From NCBI RefSeq assembly GCF_011058165.1, contig NZ_JAALEG010000041.1:1-50340 (forward strand): a stretch of DNA of 50,340 bases. Direction: 5' to 3'. A program made the translations under genes and the position numbers. Under the pieces are notes generated by a model. That model was not told the origin of the DNA and did not search any database. It saw nothing but the letters and a program-made list of their open reading frames with translations. The stretch comes from Rhodococcus aetherivorans. GTDB taxonomy: Bacteria; Actinomycetota; Actinomycetes; Mycobacteriales; Mycobacteriaceae. This document shows positions 1 through 7,435 of this stretch, in pieces (position 1 is the first letter of the stretch; each line of letters starts with the position of its first letter).

Positions 1-699
1 GGTGAGGGCGGCGGGGTCGAAGGGGGCCTCGCCGCGCAGCGCCTGACCGACCCGGTGCGGCAGCTCGACGGTCTCGTCGTCGAGCCGGATCAGCAGCCCG
101 GCGGTGAGCAGGCGCTGCACGGGCCGGTCGGCGGGTGTGCCCGCCGCGGCGTCGCGGGTACGCCCGACGGGCGAGGTGCGCGCGAGGGTGTCGAGCAGGC
201 TGCGCTGCGCCGGATCGAGGTCGGCGAGCAGGGCGCCGACCTCGGCCGGGGCCGGCAGCTGCTCGGGGTCGGGACTGCGGCCGATTCGCCACGGCACCGC
301 CTCGGCCGCGGCCTTGACCAGCCGCAGCCCGTCGGCGGGACCCCACACGAGCGACAGGCGGCGCAGGCGGTCGAGGGACCGGTCGACGTTCTTGGCGGTG
401 ACGCGGCCGGACACGGAGTCGAGCAGCGCCCGGCGGGTCACCGGCTCCCGGTCGGCGCCCAGCCGGGTCAGCGCGTCGACCACACCGAAGTCGAGGACGG
501 TGAGTTCGTCGGCGGCGCGGAACACCGAGGCACGTTGCTGCGCGCGGCCGGCCAGGACGGCCATCGTCGCGGGTGGCGGGACCACCAGGTCGGGGCGCGC
601 GCGCAGCAGCTCGGCGAGGTCGGCGTCGCGGCGGTCGCTCAGCCAGCGCGCGAGCGACTCCGGCCCGGTCTCCGGCGCGGCGGGGTCGGTGGCGGTCAT
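1..699 (-). CDS. Helicase-associated (XPB/Ssl2-like) protein, N-terminal part, truncated by window edge
   Basis: Only the first 233 codons are in the window; the gene runs off the left edge. It starts at an ATG at 699. The visible part is alpha-helical and rich in Asp, Arg and Leu, beginning MTATDPAAPE, with stretches such as SLARWLSDRRDADLAELL and TVLDFGVVDAL that look like winged-helix modules. This resembles the N-terminal region of the actinobacterial helicase-associated family (M. tuberculosis Rv0862c type), which sits beside an XPB-type DNA helicase and is presumed to act in DNA repair. No Walker motif lies in the visible part. The family call rests on general composition and on the neighbour at 759, which is also the Rv0863-type neighbour in mycobacteria. 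It is transcribed divergently from that gene, with 59 bp between the starts. Confidence 0.65.
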   Translation of the reverse strand, partial: MTATDPAAPETGPESLARWLSDRRDADLAELLRARPDLVVPPPATMAVLAGRAQQRASVFRAADELTVLDFGVVDALTRLGADREPVTRRALLDSVSGRVTAKNVDRSLDRLRRLSLVWGPADGLRLVKAAAEAVPWRIGRSPDPEQLPAPAEVGALLADLDPAQRSLLDTLARTSPVGRTRDAAAGTPADRPVQRLLTAGLLIRLDDETVELPHRVGQALRGEAPFDPAALT

Positions 700-758
700 C
701 GAGACCAGATTAGAGACCTGAAGTAGCTGTCCGTGAACCTGCCTGCCAAAATGAGCGC

Positions 759-947
759 ATGGCTGACAATTCGAAGAAGCAGTATGTCGATCCGGGGTGG
801 CCCAAGGTGGCGGACGGGGACCACGCCGTCACCGAGTTGTCCTCGACTCGTTCCGGCCCGTTGTCCCCGTACGGCGAGGAGATGGAGTTCCCGTTGCCGG
901 TCGACTCCCTGCCGTACACCCACCCCCGCACCGTCATCAACCGCTGA
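759..947 (+). CDS. Small conserved actinobacterial protein (Rv0863-like)
   Basis: This is a 62-residue soluble protein starting MADNSKKQYV at an ATG. It is acidic and proline-rich and ends HPRTVINR, with no membrane segment or signal peptide. Small proteins of this type, divergent from the helicase-associated gene, are found across mycolic-acid actinomycetes (Rv0863 in M. tuberculosis, from memory; that one is somewhat longer). The function is unknown. The coding frame stands out because its codons have the expected strong GC third position and because it ends just before a perfect bidirectional terminator. Nothing in the sequence suggests a partner beyond the divergent gene. Confidence 0.7.
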   Translation: MADNSKKQYVDPGWPKVADGDHAVTELSSTRSGPLSPYGEEMEFPLPVDSLPYTHPRTVINR

Positions 948-950
948 TCG

Positions 951-999
951 AAGCACGAAAGAGCCCCGCACCGGAACGGTGCGGGGCTCTTTCGTGCTT
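951..999. terminator. Bidirectional intrinsic terminator
   Basis: A perfect 22-bp inverted repeat (951-972 with 978-999) encloses the 5-nt loop GGAAC. The outer stem carries A-rich and T-rich arms (GAAAGAG / CTCTTTC), so it reads as a terminator on both strands. It serves the convergent genes at 759-947 and 1012-1605. Confidence 0.9.
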
Positions 1000-1011
1000 C
1001 TGTGCCGAGTG

Positions 1012-1851
<840 letters not shown>

Positions 1852-1884
1852 ACCCGGGGTGGCCGAACCAACCGGCCGGAGACG

Positions 1885-1914
1885 ACGGTAACGGCTCGAG
1901 GCGGGGATTGTCAC
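1885..1914 (-). promoter_or_regulatory. Candidate rpfA promoter
   Basis: On the minus strand, GTGACA (1914-1909, one mismatch to TTGACA) lies 18 bp before TACCGT (1890-1885, a TANNNT-type -10). Transcription would start near 1878, about 27 nt before riboswitch helix P1. This is pattern-based only. Confidence 0.4.
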
Positions 1915-2040
1915 CAATTGATAACGCCGAGCGCGGCGAGGGCGGCGCGTGAGTGGCGCGTGTGGCGGGATGAAGTCGCAGGTAGGGACCAAAGTCCATC
2001 GCCGGTGCCGGTTCGCGACCTCGCCGTTATGCCCGTGTTA

Positions 2041-2056
2041 TGTGAGGAACGTCACA
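2041..2056. promoter_or_regulatory. CRP/GlxR-type cAMP receptor site
   Basis: TGTGAGGAACGTCACA is a perfect TGTGA-N6-TCACA palindrome, the consensus of the CRP/GlxR family. It overlaps the last codons and stop of the YccF gene and lies upstream of the rpfA leader. M. tuberculosis rpfA is a known target of the CRP Rv3676 and Corynebacterium rpf2 is a known GlxR target, which supports function. It is about 170 bp above the candidate promoter at 1885-1914, further than a classical activator site. The rest of the 446-bp gap from 1606 to 2051 contains only the riboswitch and promoter described above. Confidence 0.6.
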
Positions 2057-2444
2057 TGTAACTCGGGCGGTTGTCCACCGGGACGATGTCCTTCCCGAGC
2101 GGCAGCAGCGAGATCGGCACCATCTTCAGGTTCGCGAGCGCCAGGGGGATGCCGATGATCGTGATCGCCATCGCGATCGCCGTCACGACGTGACCGAGGG
2201 CCAGCCAGATGCCGGCGACGACGACCCAGATCACGTTGCCGATCAGCGACCCGGCCCCCGCCGTGGGCTTGTCCACCACCGTCTTGCCGAACGGCCACAG
2301 CGCGTACATGCCGATGCGGAACGAGGCGATGCCGAACGGGATGGTGATGATCAGCACGAAGCAGATCAGGCCTGCCAGGAAGTACCCCAGCGCCAGCCAC
2401 AGGCCGCCGAAGACCAGCCAGATGATGTTGAGCAGAATCCTCAC
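2052..2444 (-). CDS. YccF-domain integral membrane protein
   Basis: This is a 130-residue membrane protein with two copies of the YccF module, each a hydrophobic hairpin: about residues 4-45 (IIWLVFGGLWLALGYFLAG) and 70-110 (VIWVVVAGIWLALGHVV). Each repeat ends in a conserved IPFG / IPLA turn followed by an LWPFG / LLPLG motif. The function of the family is not known. The start is a GTG at 2444 preceded by GGAAGGG; it overlaps the stop of the upstream gene as GTGA, so the two are co-translated. The M. tuberculosis equivalent, Rv0870c, also lies next to cspB. The last residue is Met, and its codon lies inside the CRP-like site. Confidence 0.85.
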   Translation of the reverse strand: MRILLNIIWLVFGGLWLALGYFLAGLICFVLIITIPFGIASFRIGMYALWPFGKTVVDKPTAGAGSLIGNVIWVVVAGIWLALGHVVTAIAMAITIIGIPLALANLKMVPISLLPLGKDIVPVDNRPSYM

Positions 2445-2674
2445 GTGCGATCCCTTCCGCGGGAGCGCCGGCCGGAGCGCAGCGCGAAGGTCAATGCCAG
2501 CACGAAGCCGAGCGGCCAGGCGAGAGTCAGCAGATACAGCACCAGGCCCGGCCGGCCGTCGGTGACGGCGGGGGTCAGGAAGATCGCCACCACGGCGACG
2601 ATCCCGACCAGGAAACATGCCAGCGCGGCCTTGAGCAGGCCGTTGCCCGGTGCGGAAGAACTGGAGGTGCCCAC
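2441..2674 (-). CDS. Small membrane protein of unknown function, two predicted helices
   Basis: A 77-residue protein is predicted from a GTG at 2674. It has a short Ser-rich N-terminus, two hydrophobic segments (about residues 13-33 and 42-65, including AALACFLVGIVAVVAIFL), and a basic tail RSGRRSRGRDRT, consistent with a two-helix inner-membrane protein with cytoplasmic ends. I do not recognise the family. It is translationally coupled to the YccF gene by a 4-bp overlap, so they probably act together. An upstream ATG at 2758 would add 28 Gly/Arg-rich residues and run into the cspB promoter region, so the GTG is preferred. Confidence 0.6.
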   Translation of the reverse strand: MGTSSSSAPGNGLLKAALACFLVGIVAVVAIFLTPAVTDGRPGLVLYLLTLAWPLGFVLALTFALRSGRRSRGRDRT

Positions 2675-2745
2675 GGGTTCCACCGTAGTGCTTCCCCACC
2701 CGCCCGCGCCGCCGCCGGACTTTCGAAGGTGGACTCCGCCGCGGG

Positions 2746-2751
2746 TACACT
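2746..2751 (+). promoter_or_regulatory. Candidate -10 element of cspB
   Basis: TACACT preceded by GG sits about 100 nt upstream of the cspB GTG. No convincing -35 is visible at 17 bp. It implies a leader of about 90 nt that contains the hairpins at 2764-2826. Confidence 0.35.
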
Positions 2752-2763
2752 GACGCATGTCTG

Positions 2764-2797
2764 CGCGTCCCGCACTCGAAGCGGGGCGCGTTGTTTT
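2764..2797 (+). terminator. Terminator-like hairpin inside the cspB leader
   Basis: CGCGTCCCGC (2764-2773) pairs with GCGGGGCGCG (2781-2790), 10 bp with one G-U, around a 7-nt loop, directly followed by TTGTTTT. This is the classical intrinsic-terminator shape placed between the likely promoter and the start codon. A second hairpin (2809-2826, CGTGCCC/GGGCACG) follows before the ribosome binding site GAGGAGCG. Together they suggest attenuation or an RNA thermosensor. Confidence 0.5.
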
Positions 2798-2850
2798 GCA
2801 TATCCACTCGTGCCCACCGGGGCACGGCTGTCGAGGAGCGGGTGAACGCA

Positions 2851-3261
2851 GTGCCTACCGGCAAGGTGAAGTGGTACGACATGGAGAAGGGCTTCGGCTT
2901 CCTGTCCCAGGAGGAGGGCGAGGACGTCTATGTGCGTGCCTCCGCGCTCCCGGCCGGGGTCGAGGGCCTCAAGCCGGGTCAGCGGGTGGAGTTCGGCATG
3001 GCCGCGGGCCGTCGCGGACCGCAGGCGCTCAGCCTGAAACTGCTCGATCCGCTGCCGTCGGTGCGCCAAGGAGGGCGGCGTGAGGCGGCCCCCCAGAAGC
3101 GGCACACGCCCGACGAGCTGCACGGCATGGTCGAGGACATGATCAAGCTGCTCGAGGCCACCGTGCAGCCGGAGCTGCGCAAGGGCCGCCATCCCGAGCG
3201 CAAGACCGCCCAGCGGATCTCCGAGGTGATGCGGGCCGTCGCCCGCGAGCTCGACTCCTGA
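2851..3261 (+). CDS. cspB: Cold-shock-like protein CspB with C-terminal extension
   Basis: This is a 136-residue protein. Residues 1-66 form a cold-shock OB-fold with the RNP-1-like motif [11 protein letters not shown] and the RNP-2-like VYVRASAL, binding single-stranded nucleic acid. Residues 75-136 form a separate helical, charged tail ([19 protein letters not shown]). The length matches the mycobacterial CspB (Rv0871, about 135 aa), which has the same extended form, and not the classical 67-aa CspA. The GTG at 2851 is chosen because the protein begins [10 protein letters not shown] as in the family and is preceded by GAGGAGCG. Its leader is long and structured, so regulation at the RNA level is likely. 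A strong terminator follows. Confidence 0.9.
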   Translation: MPTGKVKWYDMEKGFGFLSQEEGEDVYVRASALPAGVEGLKPGQRVEFGMAAGRRGPQALSLKLLDPLPSVRQGGRREAAPQKRHTPDELHGMVEDMIKLLEATVQPELRKGRHPERKTAQRISEVMRAVARELDS

Positions 3262-3285
3262 CGCCTGGCGTCGGGCCGACCCGAC

Positions 3286-3329
3286 GCGAGAGGGGCCTTC
3301 CGGGACAGCACCCGGAGGGCCCCTCTCGC
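3286..3329. terminator. Bidirectional terminator between cspB and the DUF2771 gene
   Basis: A 19-bp stem (3286-3304 with 3311-3329, one G-U pair) closes the 6-nt loop ACAGCA. It lies 24 nt after the cspB stop and 14 nt after the end of the convergent gene. Confidence 0.85.
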
Positions 3330-3343
3330 ATGCCGGACGGGGA

Positions 3344-3811
3344 TCAGAACGTCTGGATCGCCCACACCGGCGCCTGCTCCCCGGTGGCGGGAAGCTGCAG
3401 CACCACATTCAGCAACTGCGCGCCGGGGTCGGACGGCACCGTCACGGCCCGGGCCTGACCGGGCGTGTAGTCGCGGAACCCCTCGAAGATCTCGCCGGTG
3501 CGGGGATCACCGTAGGTGACGTTCAGCCGCCAGTCCGAGTCCGTGATCTCCGACGGCAACGACAGCTGCAGCGGCCGGCCCGCCGGCACCTCGAGCATCA
3601 CGGCCTCGAGGCCGGCGCACGTGCCGTCGGCGCTGCACAGGCCGGGCTCGACCGTGACCGTACGGCCCTGCGCGTACGCCGTCACCGTGGGCACGCTCGG
3701 CGGTGCGGAACGGACGAGGGAGACCACGACCGCGGTGAGCCCGCCGATCGCGACCAGCGCCACGATCACCAGGATCGCGATCGTCTTCTTCGTCCGGGGC
3801 TGCAGTCTCAT
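3344..3811 (-). CDS. DUF2771-family membrane-anchored protein (Rv0875c-like)
   Basis: This is a 155-residue protein with a short basic cytoplasmic N-terminus (MRLQPRTKKT), a single transmembrane segment at about 10-33, and an extracytoplasmic beta-rich domain holding a Cys pair (Cys59 and Cys65, in LCSADGTC). It matches the actinobacterial DUF2771 family, and the location is that of Rv0875c. The function is unknown; extracytoplasmic exposure suggests a cell-envelope role. Its ATG shares one base with the stop of the upstream MFS gene (TGATG), so it is the last gene of a three-gene operon with the MFS transporter and the glutamine cyclotransferase. Confidence 0.75.
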   Translation of the reverse strand: MRLQPRTKKTIAILVIVALVAIGGLTAVVVSLVRSAPPSVPTVTAYAQGRTVTVEPGLCSADGTCAGLEAVMLEVPAGRPLQLSLPSEITDSDWRLNVTYGDPRTGEIFEGFRDYTPGQARAVTVPSDPGAQLLNVVLQLPATGEQAPVWAIQTF

Positions 3812-5526
3812 CACGTTCCGTTTCTCGTCGTACGTCCGCCTGGCCGCGGGATGCGACCGGTGGTCTCCTGGGTGGCGTGTTCCGGGCGTTTGCCACCGAA
3901 GCCCGGAACGACGGTGCCTCCACGGTAGGTGAGGATCGTCTGCGTCAGACCGAGGGCCAGCACGACGGTGACCACGGTGAACCCGAGCCAGTACTCGGTC
4001 GGCAGCAGGACCCCCAGGGCCCCGCCGAACACCCAGCTCAGCTGCAGCACCGTCTCCGAGCGACCGAACCCGGACGCGATGGACTCCTCCGGCAGGTCCT
4101 GCTGCAGCGACGCGTCCAGCGACACCTTCGCAAGCGCGCTCGCGCAGGATCCCACCAGCGCCACGAGGGCCGCCGTGATCAGGTTGCCGGTCGCGGCGGC
4201 CAGCGCCGCCATCACCGTCACGGCCGCGGTGCACCGCACCACGATCAGCGCGGGACGGCCCAGCGTGAGCCGCGCGCCGGTCGCGTTGCCGGTGAAGTTG
4301 CCGATGGCGGCGGCCGCGCCGACCAGACCCAGCATCCCCGCCTGGACCAGGGGCTCGTGCTCGGTCTTCGACTTGGCGACGAACGCGATGAACAAGGTCA
4401 GGAAGCCGGTCAGCACCCGGATCGTGCCGTTGCCCCACAAACCGGTGAGCACGGCCCGCCCCAGCGGCTGCCGACGGCTCTTCGCGCCGCCGGCGCGCGC
4501 GGGCGTCGCAATCACTTCGGTGCGGGTCCCGGTGACCTCGGTGCGGGCCTCGGCGCCGTGATACGACAGCGTGGCCGGCACCTCGCCCTCGGTGACCTCG
4601 ACCCACGACGGGATCCGCATGCTCAGGTACGCGCCGAACGCCGTGATGACGGCGCACAGCCACAGTGCGCCGGACGATCCGAACAGCCAGGCCGCGGCGG
4701 CGGCGACGGCCCCGGCGCCCATCGTGCCGCCCACCAGGCCGAACACCGTGAGCCGGGAGTTCACCCGGACCAGATCGATCTCGGGCGGCAGCACCCGCGG
4801 CGTCACCGCCGATTTGAGCACCGCGAACGATTTGGACAGCACCATCATCGCCAGCGCGGCGGGGTACAGCCCCCAGCTGTCGAAGTTGAACACCAGCACC
4901 ACGGCGAGCACGGTGCGCGCGGCGAACGACGTGGCCAGCGCCAGCCGGCGACCGTGCTGCAACCGGTCGAGCAACGGACCGATCAGCGGGGCGATCACCG
5001 CGAACGGGGCGATCGTGATGAGCAGATACAGGGCGACCTTGGTCTTGTCCTCGCCCGTGGCCGCCGAGAAGAACAGGGTGTTGGCCAGGGCCACGGCGAC
5101 CGCCGCGTCGCTCGCGAAGTTCGCCATCGTCGCGTAGGTCAGGGCCGTCAGGCCCGAGCGGTCCGCACCGTCCGCGGTGGCGGCCCGGCGGAATGTCGCG
5201 ATGCCCTTGCTCGTGAGCTCACGGCTGCGCAGCGCCGCGACGCGGGTGACCGTCAGTTTCCGCGGCATCCGTGGGGCCCGCGGGGCGCCGGCGCGCTCCT
5301 CGCGGGAGAAGTCGTCGCCCCGGTACCTGCGGGCGTCCTCGACCGGGTGCAGCGGCGGCAGGGGGGTACGTCGCGCAGACGTGCGCCGCGGCGGCGGATA
5401 GTTGCCGTTGCCGGGGTGCGGGGCCCGGGCCGACCGGCGGGGACGACCGCCGACGTCGGCGCCACGGCCCGCGTCGTCGTGTGCGCGTTCCTCGTCCGAA
5501 TCGGTCACGGCACAATTCTGTCGCAC
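3811..5526 (-). CDS. MFS transporter with long cytoplasmic N-terminal tail (Rv0876c-like)
   Basis: A 571-residue major facilitator protein. The first 95 residues are hydrophilic and rich in Arg, Pro and Asp, followed by about twelve hydrophobic segments from residue 105 onwards. A cytoplasmic loop near the middle (about 315-345, TEVTGTRTEVIATPARAGG) separates the two halves. The substrate is unknown. The M. tuberculosis equivalent lies in the same place beside the DUF2771 gene. The start is uncertain: GTG at 5526 gives the full ORF, while a second in-frame GTG at 5508 (VTDSDEER) is an equally good candidate; neither has a strong ribosome binding site. The stop overlaps the DUF2771 start by one base. 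Confidence 0.82.
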   Translation of the reverse strand: MRQNCAVTDSDEERAHDDAGRGADVGGRPRRSARAPHPGNGNYPPPRRTSARRTPLPPLHPVEDARRYRGDDFSREERAGAPRAPRMPRKLTVTRVAALRSRELTSKGIATFRRAATADGADRSGLTALTYATMANFASDAAVAVALANTLFFSAATGEDKTKVALYLLITIAPFAVIAPLIGPLLDRLQHGRRLALATSFAARTVLAVVLVFNFDSWGLYPAALAMMVLSKSFAVLKSAVTPRVLPPEIDLVRVNSRLTVFGLVGGTMGAGAVAAAAAWLFGSSGALWLCAVITAFGAYLSMRIPSWVEVTEGEVPATLSYHGAEARTEVTGTRTEVIATPARAGGAKSRRQPLGRAVLTGLWGNGTIRVLTGFLTLFIAFVAKSKTEHEPLVQAGMLGLVGAAAAIGNFTGNATGARLTLGRPALIVVRCTAAVTVMAALAAATGNLITAALVALVGSCASALAKVSLDASLQQDLPEESIASGFGRSETVLQLSWVFGGALGVLLPTEYWLGFTVVTVVLALGLTQTILTYRGGTVVPGFGGKRPEHATQETTGRIPRPGGRTTRNGT

Positions 5527-5569
5527 CGGGCGGATCGGTGTTCGGTGGCGTGCCCCACCTGCGGCGCGA

Positions 5570-6364
5570 TCACGGCACGAACCGCACCTCGAACACCGAC
5601 GGCCAGTACTTGCCGGTGACGAGGAAGCGATCGGTACCGGGCAGGTGCGCGATTCCGTTGAGCACGTCGATACGCTCGCGCTGCCCGTCGGTGAGCCGCT
5701 CGCGCAGCGCCCCGGCGTCCACCACGGCGGTCACCCGGCCCTCGTCCGGGTCGATGCGCAGGATCTCGTCGGTCTTCCACACGTTGGCGTACACGGCACC
5801 GTCGTCGGTGCATTCGAGTTCGTTGAGGCGGGTGACGGCGCGGCCCTCGCGCAGGACCGTCACCCGGCCCGTCTCCGCGAAGGTCCCGGGGTGCCGGAAC
5901 GTCAGCTCCGCGGTGCCGTCGCTCATCACCAGCCGGTCGTCCTGGGCGCACAACCCCCAGCCCTCCCCGTCGTAGCCGGCGCGGCCGCGTTCGGCCAGGG
6001 TGTCCCGGTCGCGGGCGACCGCGACCCCATCACGCCACGTCAGCTGCCACACCGTGGTGCCGGCGATGGTGATGCCCTCGCCGAACATGCCGTCCGGCAC
6101 CGGCACCCGGACCCGTTCGGCGCCGGTGGCCAGCGACCGCGCCGCGATCCACGACCGGCCGGACAGGCCGGTGCCCTCGAGCAACTCGTCGCCGGACACC
6201 TCGAGGCCCTGCGTGAACGCGGCGGGATCGTGCGGATGCACGGCCACGACCTCGGCCCGCAGGCGCTCGGGCGGCGGACCCGGATCCGCCGGGGCGGAGT
6301 CGCACGCGGCTGCCGCGACGCAGGCGGCGACCGCGGCCGCGACGGAGAGCGGACGGCGGCGCAT
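5570..6364 (-). CDS. Glutaminyl-peptide cyclotransferase, lipoprotein
   Basis: A 264-residue protein of the bacterial/plant-type glutamine cyclotransferase family (five-bladed propeller), which converts N-terminal Gln to pyroglutamate. The N-terminus is a lipoprotein signal: MRRRPLSVAAA, hydrophobic core, and lipobox AAAC near residue 21, so the protein should be anchored outside the membrane. Family features include HDPAAFTQGLEV (about 44-55), the propeller strands ERVRVPVPDGMFGEGIT and TRLNELE, and the C-terminal DVLNGIAHLPGTDRFLVTGK. It heads the operon with the MFS and DUF2771 genes. The ATG at 6364 gives a normal signal peptide; a GTG two codons upstream is also possible. Confidence 0.87.
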   Translation of the reverse strand: MRRRPLSVAAAVAACVAAAACDSAPADPGPPPERLRAEVVAVHPHDPAAFTQGLEVSGDELLEGTGLSGRSWIAARSLATGAERVRVPVPDGMFGEGITIAGTTVWQLTWRDGVAVARDRDTLAERGRAGYDGEGWGLCAQDDRLVMSDGTAELTFRHPGTFAETGRVTVLREGRAVTRLNELECTDDGAVYANVWKTDEILRIDPDEGRVTAVVDAGALRERLTDGQRERIDVLNGIAHLPGTDRFLVTGKYWPSVFEVRFVP

Positions 6365-6413
6365 GCCCACATGATGGCAGCCGAGGGTCGCGGCGGCGGT
6401 TCCGTGCGGCAGA

Positions 6414-7433
6414 ATGGGGTCCGTGAGTGGTGTGCCTTCCTCAGTTGCGTCCGGCTCCGCGTCCGCCTCTACCGAACAGCTCGTGCAGCCTCTGCTGGCC
6501 GACGCCGTCGACGTCGCGCGGGCCGCGCTGCTGGACGCGGGAGAGACCGGCGTCGGCGCGTACCTCGGCGTCGCGGCCGAGGACGACTGCGCTGCCACCC
6601 ACCGGTTCGCCGCGGAACTGCCCGGGTACCGGGGCTGGCAGTGGGCCGTCGTCGTCGCCGCCGCACCCGGCTCGGACCGGGTGACGGTGAGCGAGCTGGC
6701 GCTGCTGCCCGGACCGGACGCGCTCGTCGCGCCGCGGTGGGTGCCGTGGAACGAGCGGATCCGGCCCGGCGACCTCGGTCCCGGCGACCTGCTCGCGCCC
6801 CCGGCGGGGGATCCGCGCCTCGTGCCCGGCTACGTCGCCACCGGCGACCCCGAGATCGACGAGACGGCCCTCGAGATCGGCCTCGGCCGCACGCAGGTCA
6901 TGAGCCTCGAGGGCCGCCTCGAGGCAGCCCAGCGCTGGTACGACGGCGACTACGGCCCCGACTCGGAGATGGCCAAGGCCGCGCCCTCGACGTGTCGGCT
7001 GTGCGGGTTCTACCTTCCCCTCGCGGGTTCCCTGCGGGCAGCGTTCGGGGTGTGCGGCAACGAGTTCGCCGCCGACGGCCACGTGGTGCACTCGGCGTAC
7101 GGGTGCGGCGCCCACTCGGACACCACCCTGCCGACCGGCGCGGGCTCCCCGGTCCACGAGGCGTACGACGACTCCGCTGTGGAGGTCGTCGCCCTGCCGC
7201 CGGCCGAGGCGGGTGCGGAGGCGCACGCCCAGGCCGGCGCCGACGCGGACGGTCGCGACGCCGCCCCGACGGACGCGGAAGGCACGGTCCCGGAGGCCTC
7301 GGAGGAGACCGGGTCCGGGAGCGCCGGGGACACGGAGAGCGCCGAGAACACCGAGAGCACCGAGAACACCGAGAGCACCGAGGACACGACTGCCGAGCCG
7401 GCCGCGGTCGCGCCGCCGGAACAGACCGACTGA
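6414..7433 (+). CDS. DUF3027 family protein with low-complexity acidic tail
   Basis: This 339-residue cytoplasmic protein has a conserved domain over about residues 20-250 and a divergent tail. It matches the actinobacterial DUF3027 family (Rv0877-like) by motifs such as YRGWQWAVVVAAAPG, APRWVPWNERIRPGDLGPGD and GYGCGAHSDT. Cys pairs in CRLCGFYLPL and FGVCGNEFA suggest a zinc-binding site. The last 90 residues are Ala/Glu/Thr-rich and end in an EST/ENT repeat (see 7335-7388). The function is unknown. It is followed after two bases by the GHKL ATPase gene, so the two are co-translated. Start: ATG at 6414, with a GTG three codons later as an alternative; neither has a clear ribosome binding site. 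Confidence 0.82.
   Translation: MGSVSGVPSSVASGSASASTEQLVQPLLADAVDVARAALLDAGETGVGAYLGVAAEDDCAATHRFAAELPGYRGWQWAVVVAAAPGSDRVTVSELALLPGPDALVAPRWVPWNERIRPGDLGPGDLLAPPAGDPRLVPGYVATGDPEIDETALEIGLGRTQVMSLEGRLEAAQRWYDGDYGPDSEMAKAAPSTCRLCGFYLPLAGSLRAAFGVCGNEFAADGHVVHSAYGCGAHSDTTLPTGAGSPVHEAYDDSAVEVVALPPAEAGAEAHAQAGADADGRDAAPTDAEGTVPEASEETGSGSAGDTESAENTESTENTESTEDTTAEPAAVAPPEQTD
7335..7388 (+). repeat. 18-nt tandem repeat, three copies, in the DUF3027 gene
   Basis: Three in-frame copies (7335-7352, 7353-7370, 7371-7388) of GAGAGCACCGAGAACACC encode Glu-Ser/Asn-Thr repeats. Copies differ at three to four bases in all. Length variation between strains by slippage is likely. Confidence 0.85.
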
Positions 7434-7435
7434 GG

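Noticed and set aside
5402-7435. Upstream extension of the sacsin-like frame to 1600 codons
   Set aside because: The extension overlaps the cyclotransferase and DUF3027 genes and is Arg-rich shadow sequence. The real start is the ATG at 7436.
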